Positions 42,370 to 53,895 of a stretch of 64,000 bases of DNA are shown one piece after another; position 1 is the first letter of the stretch, and the number at the start of each line of letters is the position of its first letter. This DNA is from Macrolepiota albuminosa. Lineage: Eukaryota > Basidiomycota > Agaricomycetes > Agaricales > Agaricaceae. A program made the position numbers and the translations under genes. The stretch covers positions 606 through 64,605 of the forward strand of contig JAMWFC010000123.1 in NCBI GenBank assembly GCA_027475525.1, given 5' to 3'. The notes below the pieces were generated by a model. It was given only the letters and a program-made list of their open reading frames with translations, was not told where the DNA came from and did no database searches.

Positions 42370-43885
42370 TTTCCCGAGTGCCGTTGTTAGAAGTCCCAGA
42401 GTTTGTTGAGGGTGCCTTCGAGGTTTCCACGCAGTTCCCAAGTGTCGTCTTCTGGGCCGTATCCCTTCTACCATACGAGGAAGTGGGGTCGTCCACGAAT
42501 ATTCCAGGAGTCGAGGATGTCTTCAACCTCGTAGTGGTACTTGTCCTCGACCTTGACTGGGGGAGGGGGCTCGGGGTGTCGTTCGGGGAAAGGATCTGGG
42601 AGGTGTCGTTCCAGGAGGCAGACGTGGAATACCGGGTGCAGACCTTTTAGTCTTGGAGGAAGCTCGATCTTGTAGGCGTGAGATGAGACCTTCTTCAATA
42701 TTTTGAACGGGCCAAGGCGCTTGTGATCGAGTTTTGGGGAGGGCCGGCAGGTGCGGAGGTGGCGTTGATCTAACCATACCTTTGTCCCGGGGGTCCAGTC
42801 AGGGGTCTCTTCCCGTTTCCAGTCAGCGTGTTTTGTATAGGCCCGGTTTGCGGTGTCAATCTCCTCCCAAAGAAACTCGTGAAGGGATTGGAGATCTCAG
42901 GCGACCTCATGGGCGGCATGCAACAGGATGTCCTGGAGTGAGAGTGTCAGTCGAGGGTGGTATCCCTTGTTGGCAAAGAAGGGCGATACCCCGGTGGCAG
43001 AGTGTGGCATGTTGTTGTAGGTGAACTCGGCCAGGGGGAGCTCGGCGCGCCAGTCGTCCTGCAAGTAGTTGACGTATAGTCGGAGGTACTGCTCGAGAGA
43101 CTGGTTGACCCTTTTGGTTTGACTATTGGTTTCAGGGTGATAGGCAGTAGAGAGGTTAGTCTTTACTTCAAGGGCCTTACACAGGGAAGTCCAGAACTTG
43201 GACATGAAAAGCAGGCCACGGTCGGAGACGATGTCGTCCAGGAGTCCATGTTTGGCAAAGACGTGCTCGAGGAACAGCCGGGCAAAGTCCAGGGCAGTGT
43301 CCGTGGTGTGGCAGGGTAGAAAGATGCCCTGTTTGGTTAGCCTGCACACAACGACAAGAATGGCATCGAACTCTTCAGATTCCGGGAGTTCGACGATGTG
43401 GTCCAGGGATATGGAGGACCAGGGGCGTCGTCCAACTGGCAGGGGTTTCAGGAGTCCATATGGCCGGTGTCAGGGGACCTTGGCCTGGAGGCAGGGTTCA
43501 CATGATCGAATGTAACGGGTCACGTCCTTCTTCAACCCTGGCCAAAAGTAAGTCCGGGAGATAAGCTGGAGGGTCTTACATATTCCAGGGTGTCCCCGGA
43601 GCTTGTGGTCAACCCTGGCCAAAAGTAAGTCCGGGAGATAAGCTGGAGGGTCTTACATATTCCAGGGTGTCCCCGGAGCTTGTGGTCATGGTGTTGACGG
43701 AGGACATCATAGCGGAGTCAGGCGTAATCCAGGACGTAGATGCGGCTGTCCCAGAGGAGGAGTTTTTTGTCGGGGGACAAGAAGAAGGCAGGGTCCTGGT
43801 CGGTCCCGTTGGGGGGGTTGCGGGGGTCATGGTCAGTGAAGTACTTGTCCCAGGGGGCGCGGCGGATCTGGCTCAGGGTCCCTTC
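42370..43885 (-). pseudogene. Element C integrase and chromodomain
   Basis: Read leftwards from the solo LTR: an integrase zinc finger (HHDHKLRGHPG and CEPCLQ, 43680-43490), the core with IVSDRG (about 43230) and a chromodomain ([21 protein letters not shown], 42530-42390). The expected catalytic block D-G-Q-T-E-R reads N-S-Q-T-K-R at about 43128-43110, so the catalytic glutamate is Lys; all three changes are G-to-A on the coding strand. TGA stops replace likely Arg codons at several points (for example before LRYDVL and after HEVA). A 77-bp duplication lies at 43532. The upstream part of pol continues beyond the inserted LTR at 44405. Confidence 0.88.
43532..43685. repeat. 77-bp direct duplication, 14 of 20
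   Basis: Copies at 43532-43608 and 43609-43685 lie in the C integrase zinc-finger region. Confidence 0.9.
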
Positions 43886-44404
43886 TGTAAGGGCGACCTC
43901 TAGAGGCTGTGGCTCAGTCACACAGCTGGCAGAGGGAGATCCAAAGTGTATTAGAATATATACTGACAATATCAAGGTAGCTACTCACCTGGCAGAGGGA
44001 GATCCAAAGAGAACAAGTCTGGGGATTCCCTATGCCAGGTTGGACGCTTCTGGGGCCTCTGAAGCGTGGGAAACAACTGTACAGTACAACAAAACCTTAA
44101 AAACTCGAAAATTGACTAACCAAACAAGTGTGCAAACAAGGGAGGAAAACTCCGGACTTTAGAAGTCAGAAAGGCAAACTCCGGCTTATCTAAGCAGCCT
44201 GAGAGCGGTGCTGAAGGGCCCACACTTGTCTGAGTGATAGCTAAAGAACCAGAGCACCTCAAAGGTTGAGAATAGTACCAACAGATAGTGTTGAAGAAGT
44301 AGTAACAGCAAAATGAGAGAATGGTAGAAGAAATAAGGAAGTGAATGAAAGGAGAGTGAAGAAATAAGGAGTGAAAGAAGAAAGGAATGAGGGGTCCCCT
44401 GACA
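43886..44404 (-). mobile_element. Solo LTR of element E family inside C pol
   Basis: 519 bp, TGTAAGGG to CTGACA, flanked by a perfect 5-bp duplication CCTTC (43881-43885 and 44405-44409). It matches the LTR at 2318-2892. No internal element sequence remains, so it arose by recombination between two LTRs after insertion. Confidence 0.95.
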
Positions 44405-47309
44405 CCTTCGTCATTTAAGATCAGTACGGCATTCAGATGTTCGGGAGGAATCACCACGCGATGATTGAACGCATTGCGTTCTGCCTTGAACGACTTCTTG
44501 GGATAGACGTCCGGTCGACGGGTAAGGGCATTGGGTTTAGCTCCGAGTTGTCCCGGGCGATACTGGATTGTAAAGTCATATTCCGAGAGAACCTCGGACC
44601 ATTGGGCCTGCCATCGACTAAGTTGCTTAGTCGTGGTGAAGTACTGCAGGTTGTTGTGATCTGAGTAGACCTGAATCCGGTGCCGGGCTTCCTTGAGGTA
44701 GGCTCGCCATTGCTTGAAGGCTTCGACGATGGCAAGGAGCTCCTTGTTGTAGATGTCGTAGTTGAGCTCAGTGTCAATCATGGACCGGGTGTAGAAGGCG
44801 ACTGGCCGGGGCTTCCCACCATCAGATTCCATTTGTGAGAGAATACCAGCGATGGCGTAGTCAGAGGCGTCGCATTCTAGGATAATCGGGAGGGTCAGGT
44901 CGTAGTGCCGGAGTATGGGGGCAGCTGTGAAAGCCTCCTTGAGCAGGTTAAAGACGCTCTGGCACTTACTGTCCCAGTTCCAGGTGACGTCCTTGCGCGT
45001 GAGCTAGTTGAGGGGTTTCGTGATACCGGAGTAGTTGTCTATAAACCTTCAGTAAAAGTTAGCGAAACTCAAGAAGGACTTACTTCCTTCACATTCCGGA
45101 GTTGTGGCCAGTTGACGATGGCCTCGACCTTGTGGAGATCCATGCGAACGCCGTTTGGGAATACGATGACGCCAAGATACTCAACCTCTTCTGTATGGAA
45201 TGAACACTTCTCGGGCTTGGCGTGGAGATTGTGCTCCTGGAGGCGCTCGAGGACTTGCCGGACATGTTTCTGGTGGTCCTCCTGCCAGTCGGAATAGATG
45301 AGGATGTCGTCTAGGTAGACAATCACAAAGATGTCACTCATGTCATGGAAGATGTCGTTTATGAAGTATTGGAACGTGGCGGGGGAGTTAGTCATTCTGA
45401 AAGGCATCACAAGGTACTCAAACAGACCATAACGTGTGTAGAATGCGGTTTTCCACTTGTGTCCCGGGGCGATGCGGACGTTGTTATAACCGGAGCAGAG
45501 GTTGATTTTTGTGTAAACCTTGGCACTGTGGAATCGATCGACCAGATCGCCGATGAGCGGGAGCGGGTAGCGGTTCTTCTTGGTGATCTTATTGAGTCCT
45601 CAGTAGTCGATGCAGAGTCGGAGCGAGCCGTCCTTCTTCTTGGCGAATAGAACTGGGGCTCCGGCGGTAGAGGCAGAGGGTCGGATGAATCCCTTACCGA
45701 GCATTTCGTCGAGGTAGTCCTTGAGGGCCCGGAGTTCGACCTCTGACATGTTGTATACCTTGCCAAAAGGAGGGGTGGCTCCTTCCTCAAGGTCGATGGT
45801 GTGATCATAGGGGCGGTGAGGGGGGATCTCCTTGGCGTCTCCTTCGGAGAATACGTCAGCAAATTCGTGATACTCCAGGGGAACTACTTCTCGGAGGATT
45901 TGCGTCTTGGTTTTCTTTTCTGGGGGAATAGCGTCTCCTCGTAGATGTTCTTCTGGGAGAGAAGGCGAGGTGTGCAGCTGAAACATGGGAGTTCCATCCT
46001 TCATGAGGCAGGCAAAGGGGGCAGCCCCAATGATCCTAATGTTGAGTGCGTTCGGGTCGATCGGGGTCGCAGATGCTTTGGCCGGAGCGGGTATGATGCA
46101 TGTCTGAGACCGGCTAGGGTAGTTCGGCCCTTTGTACTTGTTCCGAGGAATGTTTGAGGGTCGATCAGAGGCCTTGCGGTCTCGGATGGGCGTGGGGGGC
46201 GTGGCAGTCATCCTGGGGGTGTTGGGCATCAGGTCGCTTCCTAGGGCCTGGAGGTGCATGGTGGTCGAGGGTTGGTTTTTGGGTCCCGGGAAGGTCATGG
46301 TGAGCATCCTCCAATCGATGTTCAGGTTCGTGTCACACAGCCAGGGCAGTCCCAGCACCATCGGGGTCGATTTGTAAAGTCGCGTGACCAGGAAGTCAGA
46401 GGTGAACTCATAGTTGTTGTCCAGGGTCACGCATCCCGAGTGAGACCTCTGGATGGGGCCAGAGGAGGAGGGGGTGCCGTCGAGGCATTGCAGGCAGAGG
46501 GGCTGGTCAAGGGAGTCGTGGGGGAGGTCAAGGGCGTCGCTGATGAAAACTCCGGTGGCTCCGCTGTCGATGAGGGCCGATATTGGTCCTGGGGCGCCGT
46601 CCAGCCTGGCATTGATGACAAAGGACCAGGACGAGCAGGACTGGAGTCCGGGGGGTGGTGGGGGTCCGTCCTTTGGGGTAGGATCGGGAGAGTGGGGGAT
46701 GTCGAAGGGGAGTTGCTGGTCATCAGACGTCGGGTCCCGGGTCAGGCGGAGGGTAAGATGTCGCCAATCAATGCGGGGGTTGGTGTCTCAGAGCCACGGG
46801 AGCCCTAGGACCAGGGGTGCAGAAGGGTGGAGTTTAGTTATCAACATCCGGAGAGTGTGAGTCTGTCCGTTGGCGAAAGTAACGGGCATACACACAAAGT
46901 GAGTGATGTCCCCCACCACAGAGACGTCTCTGTTGAAGAGGCAGAGCCGTACCGGGACCGGGAGTCGCTGAGTGGGTTCTGGGGCGAAGGTAGACCATGC
47001 TTTGTCAATGAAGTTGTTGGTGGCGCCACTGTCAACAAGGGTGTCGAGGGGGGTTCCAGAGGGGGTGAGGCAGGTTTTGAGAAGGAGGGAGTGCAAAGAG
47101 TGGGAGGGTAGGTAAGCCGTGAGGGTGTCCTGTATGAGTGTCGTGGAGCGAAGATGTGAGACCGGGGCAGAGAAGACGTCGGGGTCGATTCCACGATTTA
47201 GGGCGTCTTCCGGGTCTAAATCGCTGGGTCGTTTTCTGAATACTCGTAGGTGGTGTCCTCCCCTTCGAAGGTCCAGGTGGCGCATCCCATAACCTGTCGT
47301 TGGGGGCAC
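44405..47309 (-). pseudogene. Element C pol: two aspartic proteases, RT and RNase H
   Basis: From 47309 leftwards: protease 1 with VDSGATNNF (about 47040) and LVLGLPWL; protease 2 with IDSGATGVF (about 46560) and a second MVLGLPWL block; RT with [12 protein letters not shown] (about 45620) and the catalytic Y-L-D-D at 45317-45306; RNase H (44832-44500) with YDIYNKELLAIVEAF and YSDHNNLQYF. The tandem protease domains look homologous. Gag overlaps the protease frame by about 90 nt (47216-47309) in another frame, as expected for -1 frameshifting. TGA stops stand where Arg fits, for example after LPWL (46788) and after CIDY (45600). The integrase half lies beyond the solo LTR. Confidence 0.9.
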
Positions 47310-49753
47310 TCGGGGATGAAATGGTCTTTCTCACTGCAGAGTATGCACATGCCTTCCCTCCTTTGCCGTTTCTGAACATCCTTTGGAACTTCGATCCAGG
47401 GTCGTCCCTTCTTTTGAAGCTGGTTGGCCCGGAAGGCCTCCTCATCCTGTTTGTCGTCGAAGTCAAAGTCTTTGGGGTCTTCCGGGGGTTCCTCGGGGCT
47501 TGGCACGTCGCCCAGGTCGCGGGTGGCCACGGTGGCATTGAGTTGGACCTGGGGGCGGACGCCGCTGCCAGAGTTAGCATTGAGCGGGCCGCGACTCACC
47601 GGGGGTCGGCTGTCCAGGAACGCGGGGAAACTGGGGTTCCGACTTTGGGGGTTGGGGGTTTCGCCAGAGGGCCAAGGGGGTCCTCCCCTAGAGTTCCAGG
47701 GGGGTCGGGAGTTCGAGTACTCGCTGCGGTCTTCCCAGTAGCGTTGGTCAATCTGCATGACAAGGGCCTTGTATCCATCGTAGGAGGGTTGTTTCGGGGC
47801 GAGTCGGAGGATGTCCTTGATATGTTGCAGCAGGGCGCGGCAGAGGGCATACCAGAGGGCGCTGTAGTTCCAACCTGTCTCATAAGCTTCCTTTTCAAAA
47901 TGTACGATGAAGGTAGTGAAACGTTCTTCAGAGCGCATCCGAAGGTTGAAGAGGTTGTCCTTGGCTTCGGCCACGGTGTCGTAGATCCTGAATTTCCTGG
48001 AGAACTCGTCGATGAAGGCTTGCCAGCGGGCAAGTGCCAGGTTGTTGGGGTTGAACTGGATGAGGGCCGTGTAGTGGTCGAAGGTGATCCCCTGGAGGTA
48101 CGAGGCGGCAAAGGCCACTCAGGAGCTGTCAACCTGAAACGTGAGTGGTTTCGCCTGAAACATATTGAGACACTGAGTGAGGAATGTACGTCATTTTTGG
48201 GGGTCCTGGCCCGTAAATGCATCAGGTTTCTGAATGTCCAGACATCCTTCGTGGGCGAGGGCGTTGCGAGCGTTGTCCGGTCTGGCAGTGTTGCGGGAGG
48301 GAGGGCCAGCATTGTAGTAGTAGTAGTAATGATTACCCCTCCCTCCTTGTAGAGGAAAAGCACCGAGGGCGGGAGGGCGGGACCCCACCTGCCTGGAGGG
48401 CCTCCTCCAGGTGGCTCACCTGGGGGTCCACGCCCAGGGGGTCCGTTGTCCCAGGAGGGTTCGTTCTTGCTGGGAGGAGGCCCAGGTCTCCATGCAGGGG
48501 GTGGTGGAGGTGGGGGGCCTGGGGGTCGTCCTCGAGGTTCGGCTGGGGGTGGCAGAGACGGTCAGGGAGGGTTCGGCGGTGTCGGGTCAGTCAGAGGCGG
48601 GCACGGAATGTGGTTTGTTGTTGCCACGCATGAGCTTGTCAATGTAGCATAGCGTGTCGTCTGTGTTAGGGATGTTTGCGCAGGGTCTACTGGGGTTTGC
48701 CAGGGCTGGGGGTCAGGCGTTGTCCATTCGTGGAAGGGGTTCCAGGGGTCTCTGGGGCTGTCTCCAGGTCTTGAAGGTGCTAGGAACGGAGTTAGCCCTA
48801 CGGTGAGTGGACAAGCCTACCGTGCGGGCAGCGGGCTGATCGAATAGCCCTCCTGTCAGGTTAAGGGACCATAGTATGGCCGAGGCATTTTGCCACTCTT
48901 CCCGTTGTCATTGCTCCAGGGTGGGGACCGCAGGGGCTGCCAGGGCGGGTTCCAGGGGCTTCTGCTGGATGTGAATTGAGCGTCCTGGATCTGCGGAGTC
49001 GTTGAGGGGTTGAGGGGAGGGGGACGCGTGGACTTTGTCGAGCAGTTGTTGCAATTCTTCTTGGAGGATCGTGTTACGCCTATACTTTACCATAGTCTGC
49101 TCCGGGAGTTCTCCTCGCGTGAGGCGATCCCCGAATTTGACCAAGTGGTGGGCCCATTCCTTCGGAGTGCCTGTGAAGTCGTCGTGTCCCAGTTCCGTGA
49201 ATAGCGTCCTTGCTCATTGCGCGAAGTCCTTCGGCGAGATCCTAAGCGAGCAGAGCACTTTGTCCCGTTGCCGTTCATAGTCCTCGAGACATCGTCATCC
49301 CATTGGCGAGGGGGGAGTCTGAGCGGGTGGTGTGGCGGTTAGGTAGTGTCGAGGGGGATAGTCATAGTTGAGAGGTCCCCGGAGTTGGGGGGCAGGGCGC
49401 TGGTAACCATAGTAGGGGGTGGGTGCAAAGGGGCCCTCGCTGGGGGGAATTGGGCGAGGTCTACTGGGTACTGGTGGGGTCTCTGGCAGGTCCCTGGGGA
49501 TGCTCCGGTATGAGGGGACCTCCACGGGTCGTGCCATGGCTAAGTTGGGCGGAGGGGCCCAGCTGGCTGAGGGCCCCAGATCATAGAGGGATGGGTCGGG
49601 GGCCCAGTGGCGGTGGAGGTACGGAGGTTTGTACGGGAGAGGTGGATAGACGGGGCAGGGGGTCTGTGCGGAGTAATGCTTGGGTACTGGGCGCCCATAG
49701 GGGTCGGTCTGGTAGCCTGTGGGGTAGTAGGTGTGAGTATACATAGCCATCAA
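47216..49753 (-). pseudogene. Element C gag
   Basis: The N-terminus from 49753 is Pro/Tyr-rich (MYTHTYYPTGYQTDPYG). A middle part (49290-48900) contains TPKEWAHHLVKFGDRL and helical sequence. The capsid-like core (48118-47700) has LARWQAFIDEFSRKF and ERFTTFIVHFEKEAY, characteristic of the Retrotrans_gag fold. A CCHC knuckle CILCSEKDHFIPEC follows near 47340. The frame is broken by TGA stops (49295, one just before 48118) and other decay between 48900 and 48120. Plus-strand ORFs over this region, including one of 350 codons at 47300-48352, are GC-rich shadows. Confidence 0.85.
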
Positions 49754-49878
49754 GAACGGTGTAAGGAGGGAGTCTTGATATTATGTCAGGTTCCACTGAG
49801 TTAGTAGGTGTGAGTATACATAGCCATCAAGAACGGTGTAAGGAGGGAGTCTTGATATTATGTCAGGTTCCACTGAGT
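49725..49878. repeat. 77-bp direct duplication, 15 of 20
   Basis: Copies at 49725-49801 and 49802-49878 span the junction of C leader and 5' LTR, so the first bases of the LTR appear twice. Confidence 0.9.
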
Positions 49879-50607
49879 TGGGGGCTTTCTGGGAAAGCAA
49901 TCGCCCTTACAATGCGGACTTGACCCACGGATACTCGGGTGTTTGGAACTCTGGGGCTAGGACTCTGGGGTTCAAGACGTGGACAGGGGTACTCCCGGAA
50001 GAGGGGACTTGGTCCGGGGGTTTTGGGTGGCGAGTAGCTGGAGAATCTGGGTGGGGGTCGAGTCGTGAACCGGAGGTTCTAAGATGAGACCAAGTTAGTA
50101 AATTAAAGTCACAAAGTGCGTACCAGTCTTAGAGCATGCAATTATCCAAGCATGTCAGTCAAGTGTGCCAGTCAATGCGTACCAGTCAAATAAAGGGCAC
50201 GCAACAATTCAAGTAACCAAGTGAAAACAGTGTAAGCAGTGTAATATCCAGACTAGCAAATACAACGGGGAGCTATGCTATAAGTACTACGGGGCCGGGT
50301 CTTGGGGTTCCGGAGTGTCTGGGATGGGTTCCGGGAGTCATTGAGTAGCGGGCAGGGACTGTATACCTGGATCGCACAATCAATTGGCGTGGAGGCAGCT
50401 GTGATGTGTGATGCGTGATGGCCGGGAGCAAGCGGCGTGATCTGATCATTGATCGAGGCTGGTGGTGGCTGATGGCGGTCCTTGATGCATGTGATGGTGG
50501 TGTCGGTAGTTGTGATGGCAGGGCGTGTCCTGTGGGGTCGGAGGGAGGGCCCCAGGTGGTGTTCCGGGGGTGTTCCGGGGTGGGTCTGGAGGGGAGGGGT
50601 CGTGACA
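49861..50607 (-). repeat. Element C 5' LTR
   Basis: 747 bp, TGTCAGG to GTGACA, partner of 13229-13988. Confidence 0.9.
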
Positions 50608-50736
50608 GCACCGGTATGAGGTGCACCATGCTTGTCATGCGGCATATTACCACCCAGAGGTAATTGAACCCTCTGGACTCAGGAAAGGGACCTACAAAGT
50701 CCATTCCAATGGAATCCCAAGGTTTCACCAGCATGG

Positions 50737-50890
50737 GTAGCTGGTGTAGCTTCCTGGGAGGGGATCCAGGGGGCAACTTTGCCCTCTGACATGCTGTGCA
50801 TGAGGCGCAGAAGGTAGCTGGTGTAGCTTCCTGGGAGGGGATCCAGGGGGCAACTTTGCCCTCTGACATGCTGTGCATGAGGCGCAGAAC
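50737..50890. repeat. 77-bp direct duplication, 16 of 20
   Basis: Copies at 50737-50813 and 50814-50890 repeat part of the D integrase just after the zinc finger. Confidence 0.9.
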
Positions 50891-52386
50891 TTAGTCACTT
50901 CTTGGGCCATACATGGCCACCAATACCATCTCCAGATGTAGCCCAACATCCTGGCAGCACCAAAGTGCCCCACCAGTGCATGGGCCTGGTCCAAGATCTG
51001 CGTAACAATGGTTCGCGTATGGGGGAGGCATACCACTGCCACCCCTTGACAGTTCTCCATCGTGATCAGTCCACCAGGCTTATGCGTGAACCAAGGATGG
51101 TCGTCAGGATTGGCAATTATCTCGGCGAAGAGAGAATCATCACTATAGTCCTGCACCACTTCCATCCAGAAGTCATTGCTGACCAGGCTAGGGGGCTGGG
51201 ATGAAGGCAATTCGCCTTCGAGCATCTCCGCAAGCGTAACAGGTATATCGGAGTGCTCATGCTCCTCAGGTGACGCTAGGTCCATGACTTCATGCTCCTT
51301 GAGCAACTGGGTGGCTATGTCCCGCTCTTCATGCTGCTCCCTGAGGCAAGTGCTTCGCCTCCGTTCATCGTCACACATAGCGCGTACTTCCAGGACATGC
51401 TCCCTGAGCTCCTGGTATTGGTGAAGAGGTAAATCCTCTCTCTCAGGGTCTATGCAGCAGTCTGCCTGCACATACTCATGAGGCTCGTGAGCCTCCCCAA
51501 CTACATTATTCTCAAAGTAGCGTGACAAGCAGTCTGCCACTTTGTTGAGTTCACCTTTAACATAGGTGATGTTGAACTGGTATCTCGACATGTAGTCTAT
51601 CCACCGTCGCTGACGCGGCAACAAGTTCACCTGAGTTTTGAAGAACTCAAGGGCCTTGTGGTCCGTTATGATGTGGATGGGATATCCCATCAGCTTATCC
51701 TCCCACTTGAGGAGGGCCTCGAGTATGGCAAGAGTCTCCAGCTCATGCACCGCATAGTTTTGCTGGGCCATCATGAACTTCTTCGACATGAACCCTGCTG
51801 GGCAGCAAGTCTGCCAGCTGCTTCCCTGACCGTACATGGCTCCGATGCCTGTCTTAGACACGTTGCAAATGAGCCATATCGGCTTGTCCCGTCTAGGGTC
51901 GATTGGTCGAATCACCGGAGTCTTTGTACAGATCTGTTTGACCATCTCGAAGCACCGCTGGTGCAATGGCCTCCAATTGAACGGTGACCCATTCTGTGTC
52001 ATGGCCATAAGTGGCCCAGTATAGGCCGTGACATCAGGCAAGAAGCTCGATATGTAGTTGACAAGGCCAACGAATCATTGGATGTCATTGTAGTTTCGGG
52101 GCGTGCACCACTCCTGAATGCGATCAAGCTTGTCCTGATTGGGGTGGATACCCCGCTCATCTATGACATGCCCTAGGCAGTCTATACTCTGAGCGTAAAG
52201 CTCACATTTCTTCCACTTCAAGTACAACTTGTACTTGCGTAGTCGTTCGAATACAACTCTGAGGTGCTGCTCATGCTCCTCCATAGAATCCGAGTAGATG
52301 AATATATCATCTAAGTAGATGTGCATAAAACGTCCTATTACATCTCAAAAAATAGAGGTCATTAGCCTCTGGAAAGTGGCAGGAGC

Positions 52387-52540
52387 ATTACAGTCTCCAA
52401 TCTGCATTATGTTGCTCATGAACGTGCCCATGATCGATGCAAATATGGTCTTGGGTACGTCTTATTACAGTCTCCAATCTGCATTATGTTGCTCATGAAC
52501 GTGCCCATGATCGATGCAAATATGGTCTTGGGTACGTCTT
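52387..52540. repeat. 77-bp direct duplication, 17 of 20
   Basis: Copies at 52387-52463 and 52464-52540 lie in D RT upstream of the catalytic motif. Confidence 0.9.
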
Positions 52541-52705
52541 CAGTGCAAATGCGCACCTGCTCATAAGCGTCAGTAAGGTCAATCTTCAAGCAATACTTCA
52601 CCCAAGCCACATCTTCCCGGATCACCTCCTGATCTGGTAAAGGAGTTACATCCTTTATAGTGTTGTCATTGTGCTGACGCGCATCAAGAGCTGTTTGAAG
52701 GGATC

Positions 52706-52859
52706 CATCCTTCTTCGGGATGCACAATAATGGTGCAGCTTGAGCAGTGGTGCATGGGGACCACCATTGAGCATTCAAATAGCATCCTTCTTCGGGATGC
52801 ACAATAATGGTGCAGCTTGAGCAGTGGTGCATGGGGACCACCATTGAGCATTCAAATAG
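52706..52859. repeat. 77-bp direct duplication, 18 of 20
   Basis: Copies at 52706-52782 and 52783-52859 repeat the APLLCIPKKDG region of D RT. Confidence 0.9.
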
Positions 52860-53470
52860 CGATTAGTTTTATCGCGTAGTTGCTCCTGGAGTGCGCGCAG
52901 GCAGCGTGGCAAGTGGTACTTATATTGCTTGCTCTTGTCTATGAGATTGATCTCATGGTTCACCTCCTGCCATGGCGGGAGCTCCTCCTTGGTCCCGTTG
53001 ACCATGTCAGCAAATTCTTCTTGCCATTGCTGATGCAACCGAGGTATATCTTCCTCACAAAGGCTTGTCGCCTTCTGCTTCCCCTTCATATGCACTGGGG
53101 GAAGTACTTCCACCATCTCTGAGGGTGGCCGAGGCGGTGGTGCATATTGCTTGCACATTGTGAGCATCTGATTGACACTGTTATTGGGTATATGTAGTCT
53201 CAGCGGAGAACCCGCTGCCGCTGCCTTATTAGCCACAAGGCTTTTCTCCTCACATACAAGTGAGTACACTACGGACACCTCGTCCGAGGCTGGCTGGCAA
53301 TACGCTGGTTTGATGGTCATCCGTCTCTGGTGCGTGTTTTGCACACACGTGGCTGCCACCAGCTTGTTCTACTCTTGCGGCATCTGGGGGTCATATGCCC
53401 AGTCGTACTCTGACAGGGGTGCTGGTCGTTCCCATAGGGACCATGTGTCCCCCTCTCCTGAGGCTTCCGC

Positions 53471-53624
53471 CTCTTGGATGCTGTCTCTCAAGTCATCCAA
53501 CTTGACTTGTGAGGACGTAGGTGGACATACATCCACTGAGTCCTCCCCTCTTGGATGCTGTCTCTCAAGTCATCCAACTTGACTTGTGAGGACGTAGGTG
53601 GACATACATCCACTGAGTCCTCCC
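53471..53624. repeat. 77-bp direct duplication, 19 of 20
   Basis: Copies at 53471-53547 and 53548-53624 lie in the linker between D protease and RT. Confidence 0.9.
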
Positions 53625-53895
53625 GTTGTCTCGCCTTTTGATGGCGCTTGTCTGAAGGCTTTGCGCCTCGAATATCAGGAGTGATTATTCGCTCATCGCT
53701 CCTCTTGGAGGCTTGATACTCCTCCTCACTCATCGTCACCACGTTGTGGTCTGCGCTCAGTCCAGACATAGCCTGCACTTCCTCCTCCACATCCTCCACT
53801 GCCGGCACTCTGCGCTGGCCAAGTCATGGAGACTCCTTGCATTTCTCCATAGTACGATGACGTCGCAGACAATTATTAGTGTCGTCTGCTGTAGC

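Larger units (their letters stand above)
13229..50607 (-). mobile_element. Element C: Ty3/gypsy chromovirus with an antisense gene
   Basis: The LTRs at 13229-13988 and 49861-50607 bound a minus-strand element inserted in the integrase gene of D. The flanking pentamers CCACC (13224-13228) and GCACC (50608-50612) form a target-site duplication with one mismatch. Without element A and the solo E LTR its length is about 10.4 kb. Order in its own direction: gag, tandem proteases, RT, RNase H, integrase, chromodomain, then an antisense gene between pol and 3' LTR. Confidence 0.9.
50608..53895 (-). pseudogene. Element D pol: RT, RNase H, integrase N-terminal half
   Basis: Directly comparable with B pol. 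The RT approach region (HEINLIDKSKQYKYHLPR) is near 52950 and RT spans about 52870-52080, with an intact Y-L-D-D at about 52320. RNase H (51990-51520) has GFMSKKFMMAQQNYAVHELE and ITDHKALEFF. The integrase zinc finger (H/H and CASCTAC, 50990-50780) is followed by the first catalytic Asp (GMDFVG) before the C insertion at 50608. A TGA follows SIF at the same codon as in B (33904), and another stands before FVGLVNY. Four 77-bp duplications (50737, 52387, 52706, 53471) disturb the frame. Confidence 0.9.

Noticed and set aside
47300..48352. Plus-strand ORF of 350 codons
   Set aside because: It is antisense to the C gag capsid and zinc-knuckle region, which has clear motifs; the product is Val/Gly-rich without domains.
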